Assembly (NCBI GenBank): GCA_009761415.1
Contig: QUOL01000023.1
Location: 124,001 to 188,000, forward strand
Origin: Sarcomyxa edulis
Taxonomy: Eukaryota; Basidiomycota; Agaricomycetes; Agaricales; Mycenaceae
Length of the DNA stretch: 64,000 bases
Direction: 5' to 3'
The notes under the pieces: model-generated
The model's database searches: none
The model's input: only the letters and a program-made list of their open reading frames with translations
What the model was told of the DNA's origin: nothing
Shown: positions 36,187-45,839 of the stretch, piece after piece
How the letters are laid out: every line of letters begins with the position of its first letter
Numbering within the stretch: position 1 is the first letter of the stretch
Made by a program: the position numbers and the translations under genes

Positions 36187-36422
36187 TGTAACGGGCAAGG
36201 CACCGAGGCTGGAAGAGGAAGGAAGAGTCTGGCGTGACAGACTAGCGACGAAGTCAGAGAGAACTTAGGTAGGATCCTCGATACTGAGAGATGCCAATTA
36301 CTGGCGTTGATTAGACAAAGAGAAGAGAAAGTGTACAGGTGGCGATCAGATAAGGTGTGACTAGCGTGACTATCGGAGTAACGAGCTGGGTGTAATGGAC
36401 CGGCATTAGCCTGACCATTACA
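36187..36422 (-). repeat. LTR of nested element, left copy
   Basis: This 236-bp repeat is 235/236 identical by eye to 38165-38400 and has TGTAA/TTACA ends. Confidence 0.88.
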
Positions 36423-38164
36423 GTATCCCCCTTTTTAGGTCATGTACCATCAAGGTGTAGGTGAAAAGGAGAATAGAGTAAAGGAAAGGAAAGAAGAAAA
36501 AAAAAAATGACCAATAGCTGGTAGAGGTTCGAGTAAGTGTAGATCCGAGAGGAACATCAAGTTCAGAGTAGGTAAGGGAAAGAAGAAAAGCAAGAGAGGT
36601 AGAGGGAGAGAGGTGATAGAGTACAGAAGAGAGAGAGAGAGATGGAACATCAAGTTCAGAGGAGTGAGATGAGGAGAGAGGGGAGGCATAGAGTGACGTG
36701 AGAGTCGGAGGTGAGGTGGTACGAAAACCGAGAATCGAGATGACACGAGGGTCAAGGAAGTGAGTTGGGTGACACGAGAGTCGATGACGTGAAAGTTGAG
36801 TGTAGAGTGGGGCCCGCAGGCAGAGTGAGTAGTGGCGTCGAGGAGTAAAGGAAGGCGCACGGAGAGCGTAAATCTCTGCTCATGACCAATAAAAGTAAGT
36901 ACCGTCGTACTGAGTGGGGTAAAGTCTTGAGCGTAATCAAGAGAGGTGGGGAAGACCGGAGCCTATGCCCTAGTTGAGAGGTGTCGAGACGCGAAGCGAC
37001 AAGAGAGAGTGATAGAGAGATCCGAGATCGGAGGTTCGAGAGTGAGAGTAGAATTGGTGAGGAAGGGAAACGTGACCAGAGCCATGTCCGAGCGAATGAG
37101 ATAAGGGTGAGAGTGAGGGAATAGAGGAGGAGATGTCGAAGTATGAAGGAATGAGCCTGCGCTAAAATGATGTGAAAAAAACGTTAAAATTCCGCTTCGA
37201 GCGTGAATTTCGAAGGACGACCTCGATGCGACACAGCGTCATCGAGACGGCTAGAGGACTGACGTCCGTTCGTATCTTGCCTCCGCTTCAATCCGAAAGG
37301 ACTGAGGTCCATCTCGAGTTCGCTCCGTCCTACGGAACTCTGCTCCACCCGAGGAGATGATTCCACTTGGGACCGTCCTTCCAGTCCTCTCCCTCCTTCC
37401 ATTCACCTTCACTGGACCTCCACGACCTCTACCTGTCTATCCCCCTTTTAGCTGAAGACGTTAAGGGTGGGAGGGTGGGTAAAGTAGTGAGGCATTAGGT
37501 GAATGGATGAATTGATGAGAAATTGAATGGGAGGGTGATTGAGATTAGGACTGGGGAGTTGGTGGTGTGGGAATATAGTTTGAAGGGAATGGGTGGGTGG
37601 GCAATACAAGAGAGGAGATATTGGTGAGGGAAGCGGGGGAGGGAAGGAAGAATTCGAGAATTGAGGGGAAAGGTGAAGTAGGAGCTGGGGAGAGAGGGCG
37701 AGATCCCAAAACAGCGGATAGGGGGAAAATGAGGCGACCTCAACTGAAGGGAGTGAGGGGTTCCCAAGAAAATGGGTCGGAGTGGGAGTAGAATGGAGAC
37801 CTCGACTTCGGATGATGAAGGAGGGGTTTACACCGGGGAACGAGTGTAGGGATCGACGAAAAGGGATGAGGGGGTCGATAAGAAGAGGAAGACGAACTAG
37901 AAGTGCACAAAAGCACACAAAAACTCCCCACGGAGCTCAAAAGCTCAGAACCAATCTCCAATGGCTTTGGAGATGTCCAAAAAAGCATCTAGAGCGATGG
38001 AATGACGTAGGATGGTGTAGATCGAAGGCCAGAGGGTTAGAGAGACTACCACAGTGTTAGATGGCAGCTAGAGAGTGAGTCATGAGGGAAAAGCGATGAG
38101 ACACAAAAGCGATAGAGCAAAAATGAGCTTGACTCCGTCGAGGTGATTGATGGTCTAATCAAAC

Positions 38165-38400
38165 TGTAACGGGCAAGGCACCGAGGCTGGAAGAGGAAGG
38201 AAGAGTCTGGCGTGACAGACTAGCGACGAAGTCAGAGAGAACTTAGGTAGGATCTTCGATACTGAGAGATGCCAATTACTGGCGTTGATTAGACAAAGAG
38301 AAGAGAAAGTGTACAGGTGGCGATCAGATAAGGTGTGACTAGCGTGACTATCGGAGTAACGAGCTGGGTGTAATGGACCGGCATTAGCCTGACCATTACA
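38165..38400 (-). repeat. LTR of nested element, right copy
   Basis: This 236-bp repeat ends 15 bases upstream of the hAT transposase ATG, so it may affect that gene's transcription. Confidence 0.88.
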
Positions 38401-38405
38401 AGAAA
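38401..38405 (+). repeat. 5-bp target duplication AGAAA, right
   Basis: AGAAA after the right LTR, matching 36182-36186. Confidence 0.8.
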
Positions 38406-38415
38406 GCTACTCCAA

Positions 38416-41400
38416 ATGGCCGAAAATGACACACCAGCTCTCCGTTCTGATGGTTCCTTCAAGGAAGCTGACGAGATGGAATGGGATTACGACAGACCCT
38501 CACCTAAAATCCCTCAGGCTCCTCTTCCCGAGCCCAAACAATTCGAGTTCGTACCCTTCGATGCAGCAGCACTCTCCAGTGGCACCGCAAAATCAACAGC
38601 AAAAAGGCCGGGTGGCGCAGTCAATGCCCCTGCTGGCAAGAAAGCCCGAGCTACAATATCTGTGAAAGGGACGGCGCCGGCTGCTGGCCGGAAGAAGGTT
38701 CCCGCCACACAAAGGTTGCTTTTTCAGAAGACGCCGGCAGCAGCAGGTCCTGCAGTCGCTAGTACCAGTGGAGGGGAACCTTCTACAGGAGACTCAGATG
38801 GCAATAACACAGTCGGACAGACCAGCAACTCACAAGAAGATCCGAGTGTCGAAAATCCAAAGGCCCAGGTCCCCGAAACAAGTGAGGCACTTGACATAAG
38901 TGATATTATCACAGCAGCTCGGAAGATGAAGAAAAAAGGCGACGCGTCTGCCGACGTAGACACTATTTTTGAAGAAATAGAAGATGGGACACATCGGTGC
39001 AAAGTTTGCGTGTAAGTAATGATAAAAATTCCGAGATAAACCAACTTACATGCCGAGATCTCTAGCGCTCTTCGAAAGCATGATTTTGTTGCCAATAAAG
39101 GGTTGCAGACAGTGTTCAAGGGCAATCTTACAACTCTCAGAACCCACATCCAGCGCTCAGGAATGAGCCATTACAAGGTGTATAGAGAGCTGTGCATCAA
39201 AGGAGGGATAGAGATGAATACACGGGCTATGCCCCAAGAGGAGCGGAGTCGATTAGAAGAGCTCGAAGCTGAGAACCAAGAACAGGACAATGTCGTACCT
39301 GAGCAGCAGTCAATCCTTCAATATGGTGAATGGAAGGCCAAGGAACCAGAGTGGACGAAGAGCGGTCTGCAGGAGGCTATCGTGCGATTTGTTACTGAGA
39401 CCGATCAGGTGAGTCGATCGTCGATCTAATTAGAGAAAGACTTCTACTTACACGGTACTGGAAGGCTCTTTCTGTCACCGAGCATCCAACATTCCGTGAT
39501 CTTTTACGATATCAGCGCCCAAAAACCAAGGAGACCGATATACCTCACCGCACCAAACTCACGGAGACCGTATGTTCACGTGCCATCGAGATTGAAGCTA
39601 AACTGGCACAGGAGCTTAGAAATGCCCCTGGCCGTATATCACTTACTTTCGATGGGTGGACTTCGAAAATCATGACGGCGTATCTTGCTGTTACATCCCA
39701 TTACATTGACGAGGACTGGGAGCTGCATGCCGACTTGCTATCTTTCGAGGAGCTTGATGGCAGCCACACCGGAGAAAATATTGCTGAAGTGCTATATGGC
39801 ATCGTTGATAAGGCTGGAATCAAGGAAAAGGTGAGCTAAGTATTCCGCTTTTTTGAGTTTGTAACCATTAACACACCTGTAGCTGCAAAACGCGACCTCG
39901 GACAATCTGTCGACCAACGATAAGAGCATGCGTTTTTTGGGCAAGAAGCTCGCGGCGGAGGGAATACCATTCAATGCAAAAGAGCAAAGGTCACAGTAAG
40001 GATTCGCTTCAACCTGAGCTATAGTGTAGTACTGACAGAATGACTCAAGCTGTTTTGGACATGCGGTCAGCCTCGCAGAAGAGAAATTTCTCAAGACGCT
40101 CTCACCTCCGACAAAGAAGACTAAGACTGCTGTCCCCTCTGTACCAGCTCCAGCATCCACTGGCAATTCAGGCTTGAAGGGTGAAACCGATGGGCAGTCC
40201 GAAGCTGAGGAAGAGGAAGACACTGAGGAGGAAGTCGAGGAGATGCTGAAAGAGGTCGAAGAGGCTGCAGCAGAAACACCGGACGATTTCGCGCAGACAG
40301 CAGATGGGAAGATTAAGGCGGCATCTCTACTCTTGAAAATTCGTGGATTTATTGCCAAGGTACGCGACAGCTCCATAATAGAGTTGATGTTTGCTCACCA
40401 ATAAGATAATACAGGTCCGTCGCTCTCCCCAAGCGAAGAAATTCTTCAAGAAATGTTCCGAGCAAGCTAGCGAGAATTGTGCAACATTGGAGCTCCTGCC
40501 GTTTTGCAAAACACGTTGGGGCTCATGGTGCGGAGTCCTCAAGCGTGTTCTTGCCTTGCAGCAGGCTGTTCAAAATTTCACTAATCTGGCGGATGACTCC
40601 CAAGAAGTCCCCGATGTTAGCAAAGGCCAGCCTACCTACGCCAGTTACAAGCTATCCGCCGAAGAGTGGACATTGATCCGGCTGATTCACGAAGTGCTCC
40701 AGGTACGTATCATACTATCCGGCATGTTATATCGTCTGTTAACACGGTCTCTGTGCTCTAGGAGGCCCTGCTCGTCCAAGAACAATTTTCATCGGAAACC
40801 GAACCATCTGTATGGCGCATCCTTCCGACATACGAATTTTTCATGATGCGTTGGCGTTCACTGGCCGAACGCGAGGATATGAAGCCTTTACATCGGGCCC
40901 TCAGCACTGGTATCCAACACTTGGAGAAGTATTACAATCTCACCGATAACTCGGCTGCAAATATCATCAATGTTTGTAAGTCGAAGATCGGGTTTTATTT
41001 CTTTTCCAACATCTCTGACTCTATGTTATATCTCTAGACCTCAATCCATGCATGAAGGATGAGTATTTTGCTAGCTACTGGACTGAGGCCGGACAGGTAC
41101 ATGCTCGTGATGTCATGAACCGCGTTGTGAGCATCTCGTCTGTGACTGTCATTTTTGTTGCCTTGTTACTCATCTTCTTACCAGTTCGACAAGTATGCTG
41201 CGAAATTGGCGCAACCTGATGCGACTGCAAGTACGACGGTATCAGAGCGATCAGAAGCTCCTTCTCTCCCAGGCGCTTATGGGGCCGCATGGATGATGAA
41301 TTCCATCAAGAGCCGCCGGGAGCGCGAGAAGAACACTCCCAAAGACTCCCGTGCAGAATTGACTGCGTATCTCGCCGAGGACCTTTTGCCGACCCCTGCT

Positions 41401-41764
41401 GATGGCAAAGCCAACATTCTTGCATGGTGGAAGGTCAGTCTATTTGACATAACTTCGGTTTATTGTGTTGATTTTGTGTCTTAAGGTCAATTGCTCGCGC
41501 TACCCAGTGCTGAAGCATATTGCCCGTGATTATTTGGCAATCCAGGGTTCATCAGTCCCTTCCGAACGCGTTTTCTCAGACGCGGGCCTGACAGATACAA
41601 AACGTCGAGGATCACTACTTCCGGCAACTTTCGGTGCAATTCAGATTGTCAAATCCAAGTACAAGCGGGAGCGACGCCTTCAAAATGCTCGTGATGCTGC
41701 TGTTCGAGATCTACAGAAGAAGAGAAGATACAATGATGCGAAAGAGCAGGTAGGTAAGGTGTAA
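38416..41764 (+). CDS. hAT transposase (BED finger, RNase H-like, dimerisation)
   Basis: About eight exons encode a hAT transposase. The N-terminal 170 residues are low-complexity, Ala/Pro/Lys-rich. A BED-type zinc finger spans the first intron (HRCKVCV, then LTTLRTHIQRSGMSHY). The RNase H-like catalytic domain shows RISLTFDGWTSKIMTAYLAV with the first aspartate and NATSDNLSTNDKSMRFLGKK with the second. CFGHAVSLAEEKFLKTL follows. The inserted helical region carries an acidic run (EEEEDTEEEVEEM). The C-terminal dimerisation domain is SRYPVLKHIARDYLAIQGSS followed by PSERVFSDAG and TDTKRRGSLLP. The ATG at 38416 lies 15 bases after a nested LTR element, which has probably replaced the original promoter and leader. 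I found no in-frame stop, so the protein may be functional. Confidence 0.88.
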
Positions 41765-41960
41765 AATAGTTTTTTTGGCGACACAACTTGTATTTCTTTT
41801 CTTGGCATAAAAAAATGTCCGAACCCTGTTCGAACCTTGAACCGAACTTGATAGAACCGGACATCCACTGAACCTGGGTTCAGGTTCAGGTTCAGCCATA
41901 TACCTGAATGTCGAACATGTTCAGGTTCGAGTTCACTGAAAAAGTGCCCGAACCGGACCT

Positions 41961-41982
41961 GAACCGGACAACGGCAGCTTTA
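41961..41982 (-). repeat. hAT right terminal inverted repeat
   Basis: This is the inverted copy of 35887-35908, preceded from about 41825 by GGTTC-rich subterminal sequence. Confidence 0.88.
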
Positions 41983-41990
41983 GCCTCGGG
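41983..41990 (+). repeat. hAT 8-bp target duplication, right
   Basis: GCCTCGGG directly after the right terminal inverted repeat. Confidence 0.9.
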
Positions 41991-42110
41991 TGAGACCTCA
42001 TGAGCACTCGAAAACCCTCGCGAAGGTACGATAGCGCGATGGAGGCTGGTGAGCGCTCGCTGTGTTTTTGATGATCTCGTCATAGCTTGAAAACAAAAGT
42101 CAGATCTCGG

Positions 42111-42119
42111 GACGGCCCG
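42111..42119 (+). repeat. Candidate 9-bp target duplication, right
   Basis: This is the second GACGGCCCG, at the start of the sequence leading into pol. Confidence 0.45.
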
Positions 42120-42309
42120 ATACTCTTGCCGCCGTTCGTGACGGTCACAAACCGTCACGACGATTCTGCACTTTTGCTGATGTAACCCGTCGAGCGCTTA
42201 CTCTTCACTCACAGACGCGCTTCTCTCCTCAACGTTCACATGGAACTACACCAGCCACTCTCTCGCCTACAAGAAGGTCTCAAAACGGATTCTTCCAGTC
42301 TCGACGGTC

Positions 42310-45300
42310 ATGCCCGAATACGCCAAGATTCACCGTCGATTCCCCGAGGATCCCTTACTCACCCTTCCAGCTCTTTCACCTTACCCACCCGAATTCACAC
42401 CTGGAGATCGACTCACGCAAGAACGTTTAAACGACCTAGGTATCTTCGAAAATCCTTTTCTTTGGCCCGAGGAACAAAAACTCGCAGCTCAAGTTCTGAA
42501 GATCAACGAGAGGGGTTTAGCATGGAACGAGATGGAAAAGGGCCGTTTTCGAGATGAGTATTTTTCACCAGTCGTATTCCCTGTCATCCCCCACACTCCC
42601 TGGTGCAAGAAGAACCTTCCCATTCCTCCAGGCATCCGCGACAAGGTTGTAGACCTCATCAAACAGAAAGTTGCAGCTGGAGTATACGAGCCGTCTACCA
42701 GTTCCTATCGCCACCAGTGGTTTTGCGTCGCGAAAAAGGATGGGAGTGTACGTATCGTCCACAATCTAGGTCCCCTCAACGCCGTCACTGTCAAGGACGC
42801 CGGACAACCTCCTCTCGTCGATCAATACGCCGACCAATGTTCAGCGCGCAGCGTGTACACCGGCCTCGACCTCTTCGTTGGCTACGATCATCGCACCACG
42901 GACCCCATTTCTCGTCCCTATACATCGTTCGACACTCCACTCGGCACTCATCAACTTACGGTACTTCCTCAAGGCTGGACCGGCTCCCTTCCTATCTTCC
43001 ACAATGACGTCGCGTTCATTCTTCAAGACGAAGTCGAAATCGCGCCCAATTTTTCGGACGACATCTCAGTCTTAGGTCCGAAAACGAGGTATGAGTTGGA
43101 AAACGGAGGCTACGAGGTGATCGAGGAGAACAAGGGCGTACGCAGATTCATCTGGGAGCATCTGACGGATGTGAACAGAGTCCTACATCGTCTAAAGCAT
43201 GCCGGCGCTACAGTGTCTGCTAAAAAGCTCTTTCTTTGCAGACCCGAGCTCGTTGTCGTTGGTCAGCTTTCCACCTACGAAGGACGTGTTCCTGACAAGT
43301 CCACCGTCATAAAAATCAAGACCTGGCCACCTTGCGAAGACATCTCAGAGGTCCGCGGATTTTTAGGAACTGCTGGCACCGTTCGCATTTGGATCCAAGA
43401 CTTCGCCGAAATCTCTCGTCCCCTCGTCGATCTCACCAAGAAGGACACCGACTTCGAATGGCTCGAACTTCAACAGGCCTCGATGGACGAGCTCAAGGAC
43501 GCCGTCATTAGCTGCCCCGCCATCCGCCCCATCGATTACAAATCGGGTCTCGAAGTTGTTCTCGCCGTTGACTCCTCGTTCAAAGCTTGTGGTTACATCC
43601 TCCTGCAACTCGACACTCAGAATCGTCGCCGCCCCGCGCGGTTTGGTTCTATCTCGTGGAACGAGCGCGAGTCTCGATATTCTCAAGCAAAAATCGAGCT
43701 TTATGGTCTTTTCAGAGCTCTCCATGCAGTACGAATTTTTATCATCGGTGTACTAAATCTCACAGTAGAGGTCGACGCGAAATACATCAAGGGGATGATC
43801 AACAACCCCGACATGCATCCCAACGCCGCGATGAACCGATGGATTGCCGCCATCCTACTCTACGACTTCAAGCTAGTGCACGTACCTGGGAAGAAGTTCA
43901 AGGGACCGGATGGGCTGTCGAGACGAAGGAAAACGGTCGACGAGGGAGATACGGATGATGATGGAGAGGACTGGGTGGACGAGATTTTGAGTGCAGGGGT
44001 TTGGGTAGCAGCAGGAATAGAGGATGCGAAGGAAGGTGGAGTGTTGAAGGTAGAGGTGACGGAGATGGGTACGGTGACAAGTTTGGCAGTGACGAGCGAG
44101 TATTCAAAGGTTGGGGAAGGGGTAGCGGACGAGGTTGACCTTCCACAGAACGAGACGGCTGTCAAACGCGACGAAGATCTTCTGGCAATCAAGACGTACC
44201 TTCAGTCCTTCAAACAACCGACTTCATTCAACGGCAAAGCACTCCAGCAATTCGTCAAACGCGCGTCTCGGTTTTTCGTTCGTGGCGATCGTCTCTGGCG
44301 TCGAGAATCAGCGGGTCGACATCAAATCGTCATCTTTGGCAAGGATCGTCTCAGGCTGCTCAATGAAGCCCACGATAAACTCGGGCACAAAGGCTTCTAC
44401 CCTACGCGACGTAACATCGCGGATCGTTTCTGGTGGCCCACTCTCGACGACGACATCCACTGGTTCCTCAAAACTTGCCATCTTTGTCAAATCCGGTCCG
44501 TCGAGAAAGTCCTCATCCCACCCACCGTCTCTATTCCAGCCACACTCTTCCGTAAAGCCCACATTGACTCCATGTACATGCCCGTCGCCTCAGGATACAA
44601 GTACGTCGTTCACGCTCGTTGCAGTCTCAGTGGATGGCCAGAGTGGAGGAAGTTGAGGAAGGAGACAGCGAGGACGCTGGGGAGTTTTATTTTCGAAGAA
44701 ATCTTGTGTAGATGGGGAGGACTCCAGGAGATCGTCACAGACAACGGAACACCCTTCGTCGCCGCGCTCGATTGGCTCGCCAAAAAATACCACATCCATC
44801 ACATCCGAATCTCGCCCTACAACTCGCGTTCCAACGGCATAATCGAGTCGCCTCACCGTCCAGTCCGCGATGCGCTAGTCAAGGCTTGCGAAGGAGACAT
44901 TACCAAGTGGCCCGAGCACGCGCCGTATATTTTTTGGGCAGAACGAATTACAACTCGTAAGTCTACCGGCTTCTCTCCCTACTACGCGGCACACGGCGTC
45001 GAACCCCTCCTACCCTTTGACATCACCGAAGCGACCTTCCTACTCCCCGACATCATCTCCAAACTCTCCGACTCCGACCTCCTTGCTCTTCGTGCCCTTC
45101 AACTCGAGAAACGCGAATCCGATTTGGCCTTGATCCACGACCGAGTACTGCGCAGCCGCTTCGCCTCCATCAAAGATTTCGAACGACGCTTCACGAACAT
45201 CATCCACGACTACGCGTTCCAGCCTGGCGACCTCGTTCTAGTCCTCAACAAGAAAATCGAAGCCGAAGCTGGAAGAAAATGCAAACCCAGGTATTTCGGT

Positions 45301-45492
45301 CCAATGGTCGTTGCTCAACGTCTCAGGAGCGGCGCGTATCGTCTCGCTGAAGTTACCGGCGCCATATCTCGTCTCAAATTTGCTGCCTTCCGTCTCATTC
45401 CTTACTATGCGCGGTCGACGAAACAACTCGAGGTCACGGAGTTCATCGATCCCGCAGATTTGGCTGGCATTTCGGATGGAGACGAGGCTTGA
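42310..45492 (+). CDS. pol: Pol polyprotein: RT, RNase H and integrase
   Basis: The frame of 1060 residues from MPEYAKIHRRF has no stop; it is open further upstream, to a TGA about 45 codons earlier, including LAYKKVSKRILPVSTV. Reverse transcriptase blocks are RHQWFCVAKKDGSVRIVHNL, YTGLDLFVGYDH, TSFDTPLGTHQLTVLPQGWT, and the catalytic FSDD at residues 248-251. RNase H shows LAVDSSFKACGYILLQ, SQAKIELYGLF and LTVEVDAKYIKGMI. Integrase has the zinc segment HDKLGHKGF with CHLCQ. Its catalytic core has D753 (HIDSMYMP), D811 (VTDNGTPF) and E846 (SNGIIESPHR). A C-terminal strand-rich domain includes FQPGDLVLVLNKK and PRYFGPMVVAQRL. No chromodomain is visible. All catalytic acids are present, so the enzymes may be active. 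Confidence 0.92.
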   Translation: MPEYAKIHRRFPEDPLLTLPALSPYPPEFTPGDRLTQERLNDLGIFENPFLWPEEQKLAAQVLKINERGLAWNEMEKGRFRDEYFSPVVFPVIPHTPWCKKNLPIPPGIRDKVVDLIKQKVAAGVYEPSTSSYRHQWFCVAKKDGSVRIVHNLGPLNAVTVKDAGQPPLVDQYADQCSARSVYTGLDLFVGYDHRTTDPISRPYTSFDTPLGTHQLTVLPQGWTGSLPIFHNDVAFILQDEVEIAPNFSDDISVLGPKTRYELENGGYEVIEENKGVRRFIWEHLTDVNRVLHRLKHAGATVSAKKLFLCRPELVVVGQLSTYEGRVPDKSTVIKIKTWPPCEDISEVRGFLGTAGTVRIWIQDFAEISRPLVDLTKKDTDFEWLELQQASMDELKDAVISCPAIRPIDYKSGLEVVLAVDSSFKACGYILLQLDTQNRRRPARFGSISWNERESRYSQAKIELYGLFRALHAVRIFIIGVLNLTVEVDAKYIKGMINNPDMHPNAAMNRWIAAILLYDFKLVHVPGKKFKGPDGLSRRRKTVDEGDTDDDGEDWVDEILSAGVWVAAGIEDAKEGGVLKVEVTEMGTVTSLAVTSEYSKVGEGVADEVDLPQNETAVKRDEDLLAIKTYLQSFKQPTSFNGKALQQFVKRASRFFVRGDRLWRRESAGRHQIVIFGKDRLRLLNEAHDKLGHKGFYPTRRNIADRFWWPTLDDDIHWFLKTCHLCQIRSVEKVLIPPTVSIPATLFRKAHIDSMYMPVASGYKYVVHARCSLSGWPEWRKLRKETARTLGSFIFEEILCRWGGLQEIVTDNGTPFVAALDWLAKKYHIHHIRISPYNSRSNGIIESPHRPVRDALVKACEGDITKWPEHAPYIFWAERITTRKSTGFSPYYAAHGVEPLLPFDITEATFLLPDIISKLSDSDLLALRALQLEKRESDLALIHDRVLRSRFASIKDFERRFTNIIHDYAFQPGDLVLVLNKKIEAEAGRKCKPRYFGPMVVAQRLRSGAYRLAEVTGAISRLKFAAFRLIPYYARSTKQLEVTEFIDPADLAGISDGDEA

Positions 45493-45550
45493 GGTTCGTT
45501 TTTTTTTCAAGGTTAGAGGATCAACCAGGGACGGTTGATATTTGTATGTT

Positions 45551-45559
45551 GGGAGGAGG
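45551..45559 (+). other. Polypurine tract
   Basis: GGGAGGAGG lies immediately before the 3' LTR. This is the position and composition expected for the plus-strand primer. Confidence 0.7.
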
Positions 45560-45835
45560 TGTAGGGTATCCTCTATGGCTGAGTACGGATCTCGCCATCG
45601 CAGCACCGGCGGCTGTGCGATTAGATATGACTTTTCCATTGTTCTTGCACCTCACGTTTTCCATGCACTCCACACGAGGCTCTTCCCATATAGTCTTTTG
45701 GACATTCGTTTTCTATTCTTCCTTCTTCCCACTACCTACTACTATTTGTGTCTACGTCTACTCCCGAATCCATCCCATTTTCCATTCTTAGTCTCTGTGT
45801 CCCCTTCCGAACTCAACAAGCAGCATCCCCCTACA
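45560..45835 (+). repeat. 3' LTR of gypsy element
   Basis: This is the second 276-bp LTR copy. It is preceded by a purine tract and followed by AACT and the resumed host gene. One of its frames is open into the host exon. Confidence 0.92.
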
Positions 45836-45839
45836 AACT
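45836..45839 (+). repeat. Target-site duplication AACT, right copy
   Basis: This is the second copy of the 4-bp duplication that flanks the gypsy element. Confidence 0.85.

Larger units (their letters stand above)
36187..38400 (-). mobile_element. Non-autonomous LTR element inside the hAT
   Basis: Two 236-bp direct repeats (36187-36422 and 38165-38400) begin TGTAACGGGC and end GACCATTACA. They differ by one base that I could see (GGATCCTCG versus GGATCTTCG). They flank 1.74 kb of purine-rich DNA with no retroviral coding motif. AGAAA is duplicated at 36182-36186 and 38401-38405. The minus strand has AAAAAGGGGGATAC next to the left LTR, a polypurine tract, so the element probably reads right to left. 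The size and lack of genes suit a small LARD or TRIM-like element mobilised by another retrotransposon. Confidence 0.85.
35887..41982 (+). mobile_element. hAT-family DNA transposon, apparently complete
   Basis: The element is bounded by 22-bp terminal inverted repeats starting TAAAGCTGCCGTTGT (35887-35908 and 41961-41982, one mismatch). It is flanked by the 8-bp target duplication GCCTCGGG (35879-35886 and 41983-41990), the length diagnostic of hAT elements. Subterminal regions at both ends are crowded with GGTTC/GAACC motifs. It carries one transposase gene. Excluding the LTR element inserted inside it, it is about 3.9 kb long. Confidence 0.93.
33684..42110. mobile_element. Unclassified insertion between gag and pol
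   Basis: GACGGCCCG occurs at 33675-33683 and again at 42111-42119. Deleting one copy plus everything between joins the gag frame to a sequence that stays open for 20 more codons, to a TAA just before the pol frame opens. This suggests an element of about 2.3 kb (without the hAT inside it) with a 9-bp target duplication. Its ends (TAATTCGTCGTG at the left, GATCTCGG at the right) show no inverted repeat. The left end is rich in CTCATGAGGC-like palindromes. The right flank beyond the repeat (42135-42163) is weakly similar, inverted, to the left end, so the right boundary may lie about 50 bases further on. A 9-bp duplication would suit a Mutator-like element, but no transposase is recognised. Confidence 0.4.
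30365..45835 (+). mobile_element. Ty3/gypsy LTR retrotransposon carrying nested insertions
   Basis: The element has two 276-bp LTRs (30365-30640 and 45560-45835) that begin TGTAGGG and end CCCTACA. It has a candidate primer-binding site, a gag-protease frame, a reverse transcriptase-RNase H-integrase frame and a polypurine tract, in that order. The domain order RT-RNaseH-integrase is diagnostic of Ty3/gypsy. AACT is duplicated at 30361-30364 and 45836-45839. The LTRs appear identical by eye. The total span of 15.5 kb is inflated by insertions between gag and pol; without them the element would be about 7.0 kb. It is inserted in the sense orientation in the second MYND paralog. Confidence 0.93.

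Noticed and set aside
36450..37990. Several minus-strand frames inside the small LTR element
   Set aside because: They are Pro/Ser/Leu-rich translations of a purine-rich tract, with no gag, protease, RT or integrase motif.
42130..42163. GTGACGGT/ACCGTCAC hairpin resembling the left end of the unclassified insertion
   Set aside because: Considered as the true right terminal repeat, but the similarity to 33685-33720 is only partial and the 9-bp direct repeat at 42111 gives a better boundary. Kept only as an alternative.
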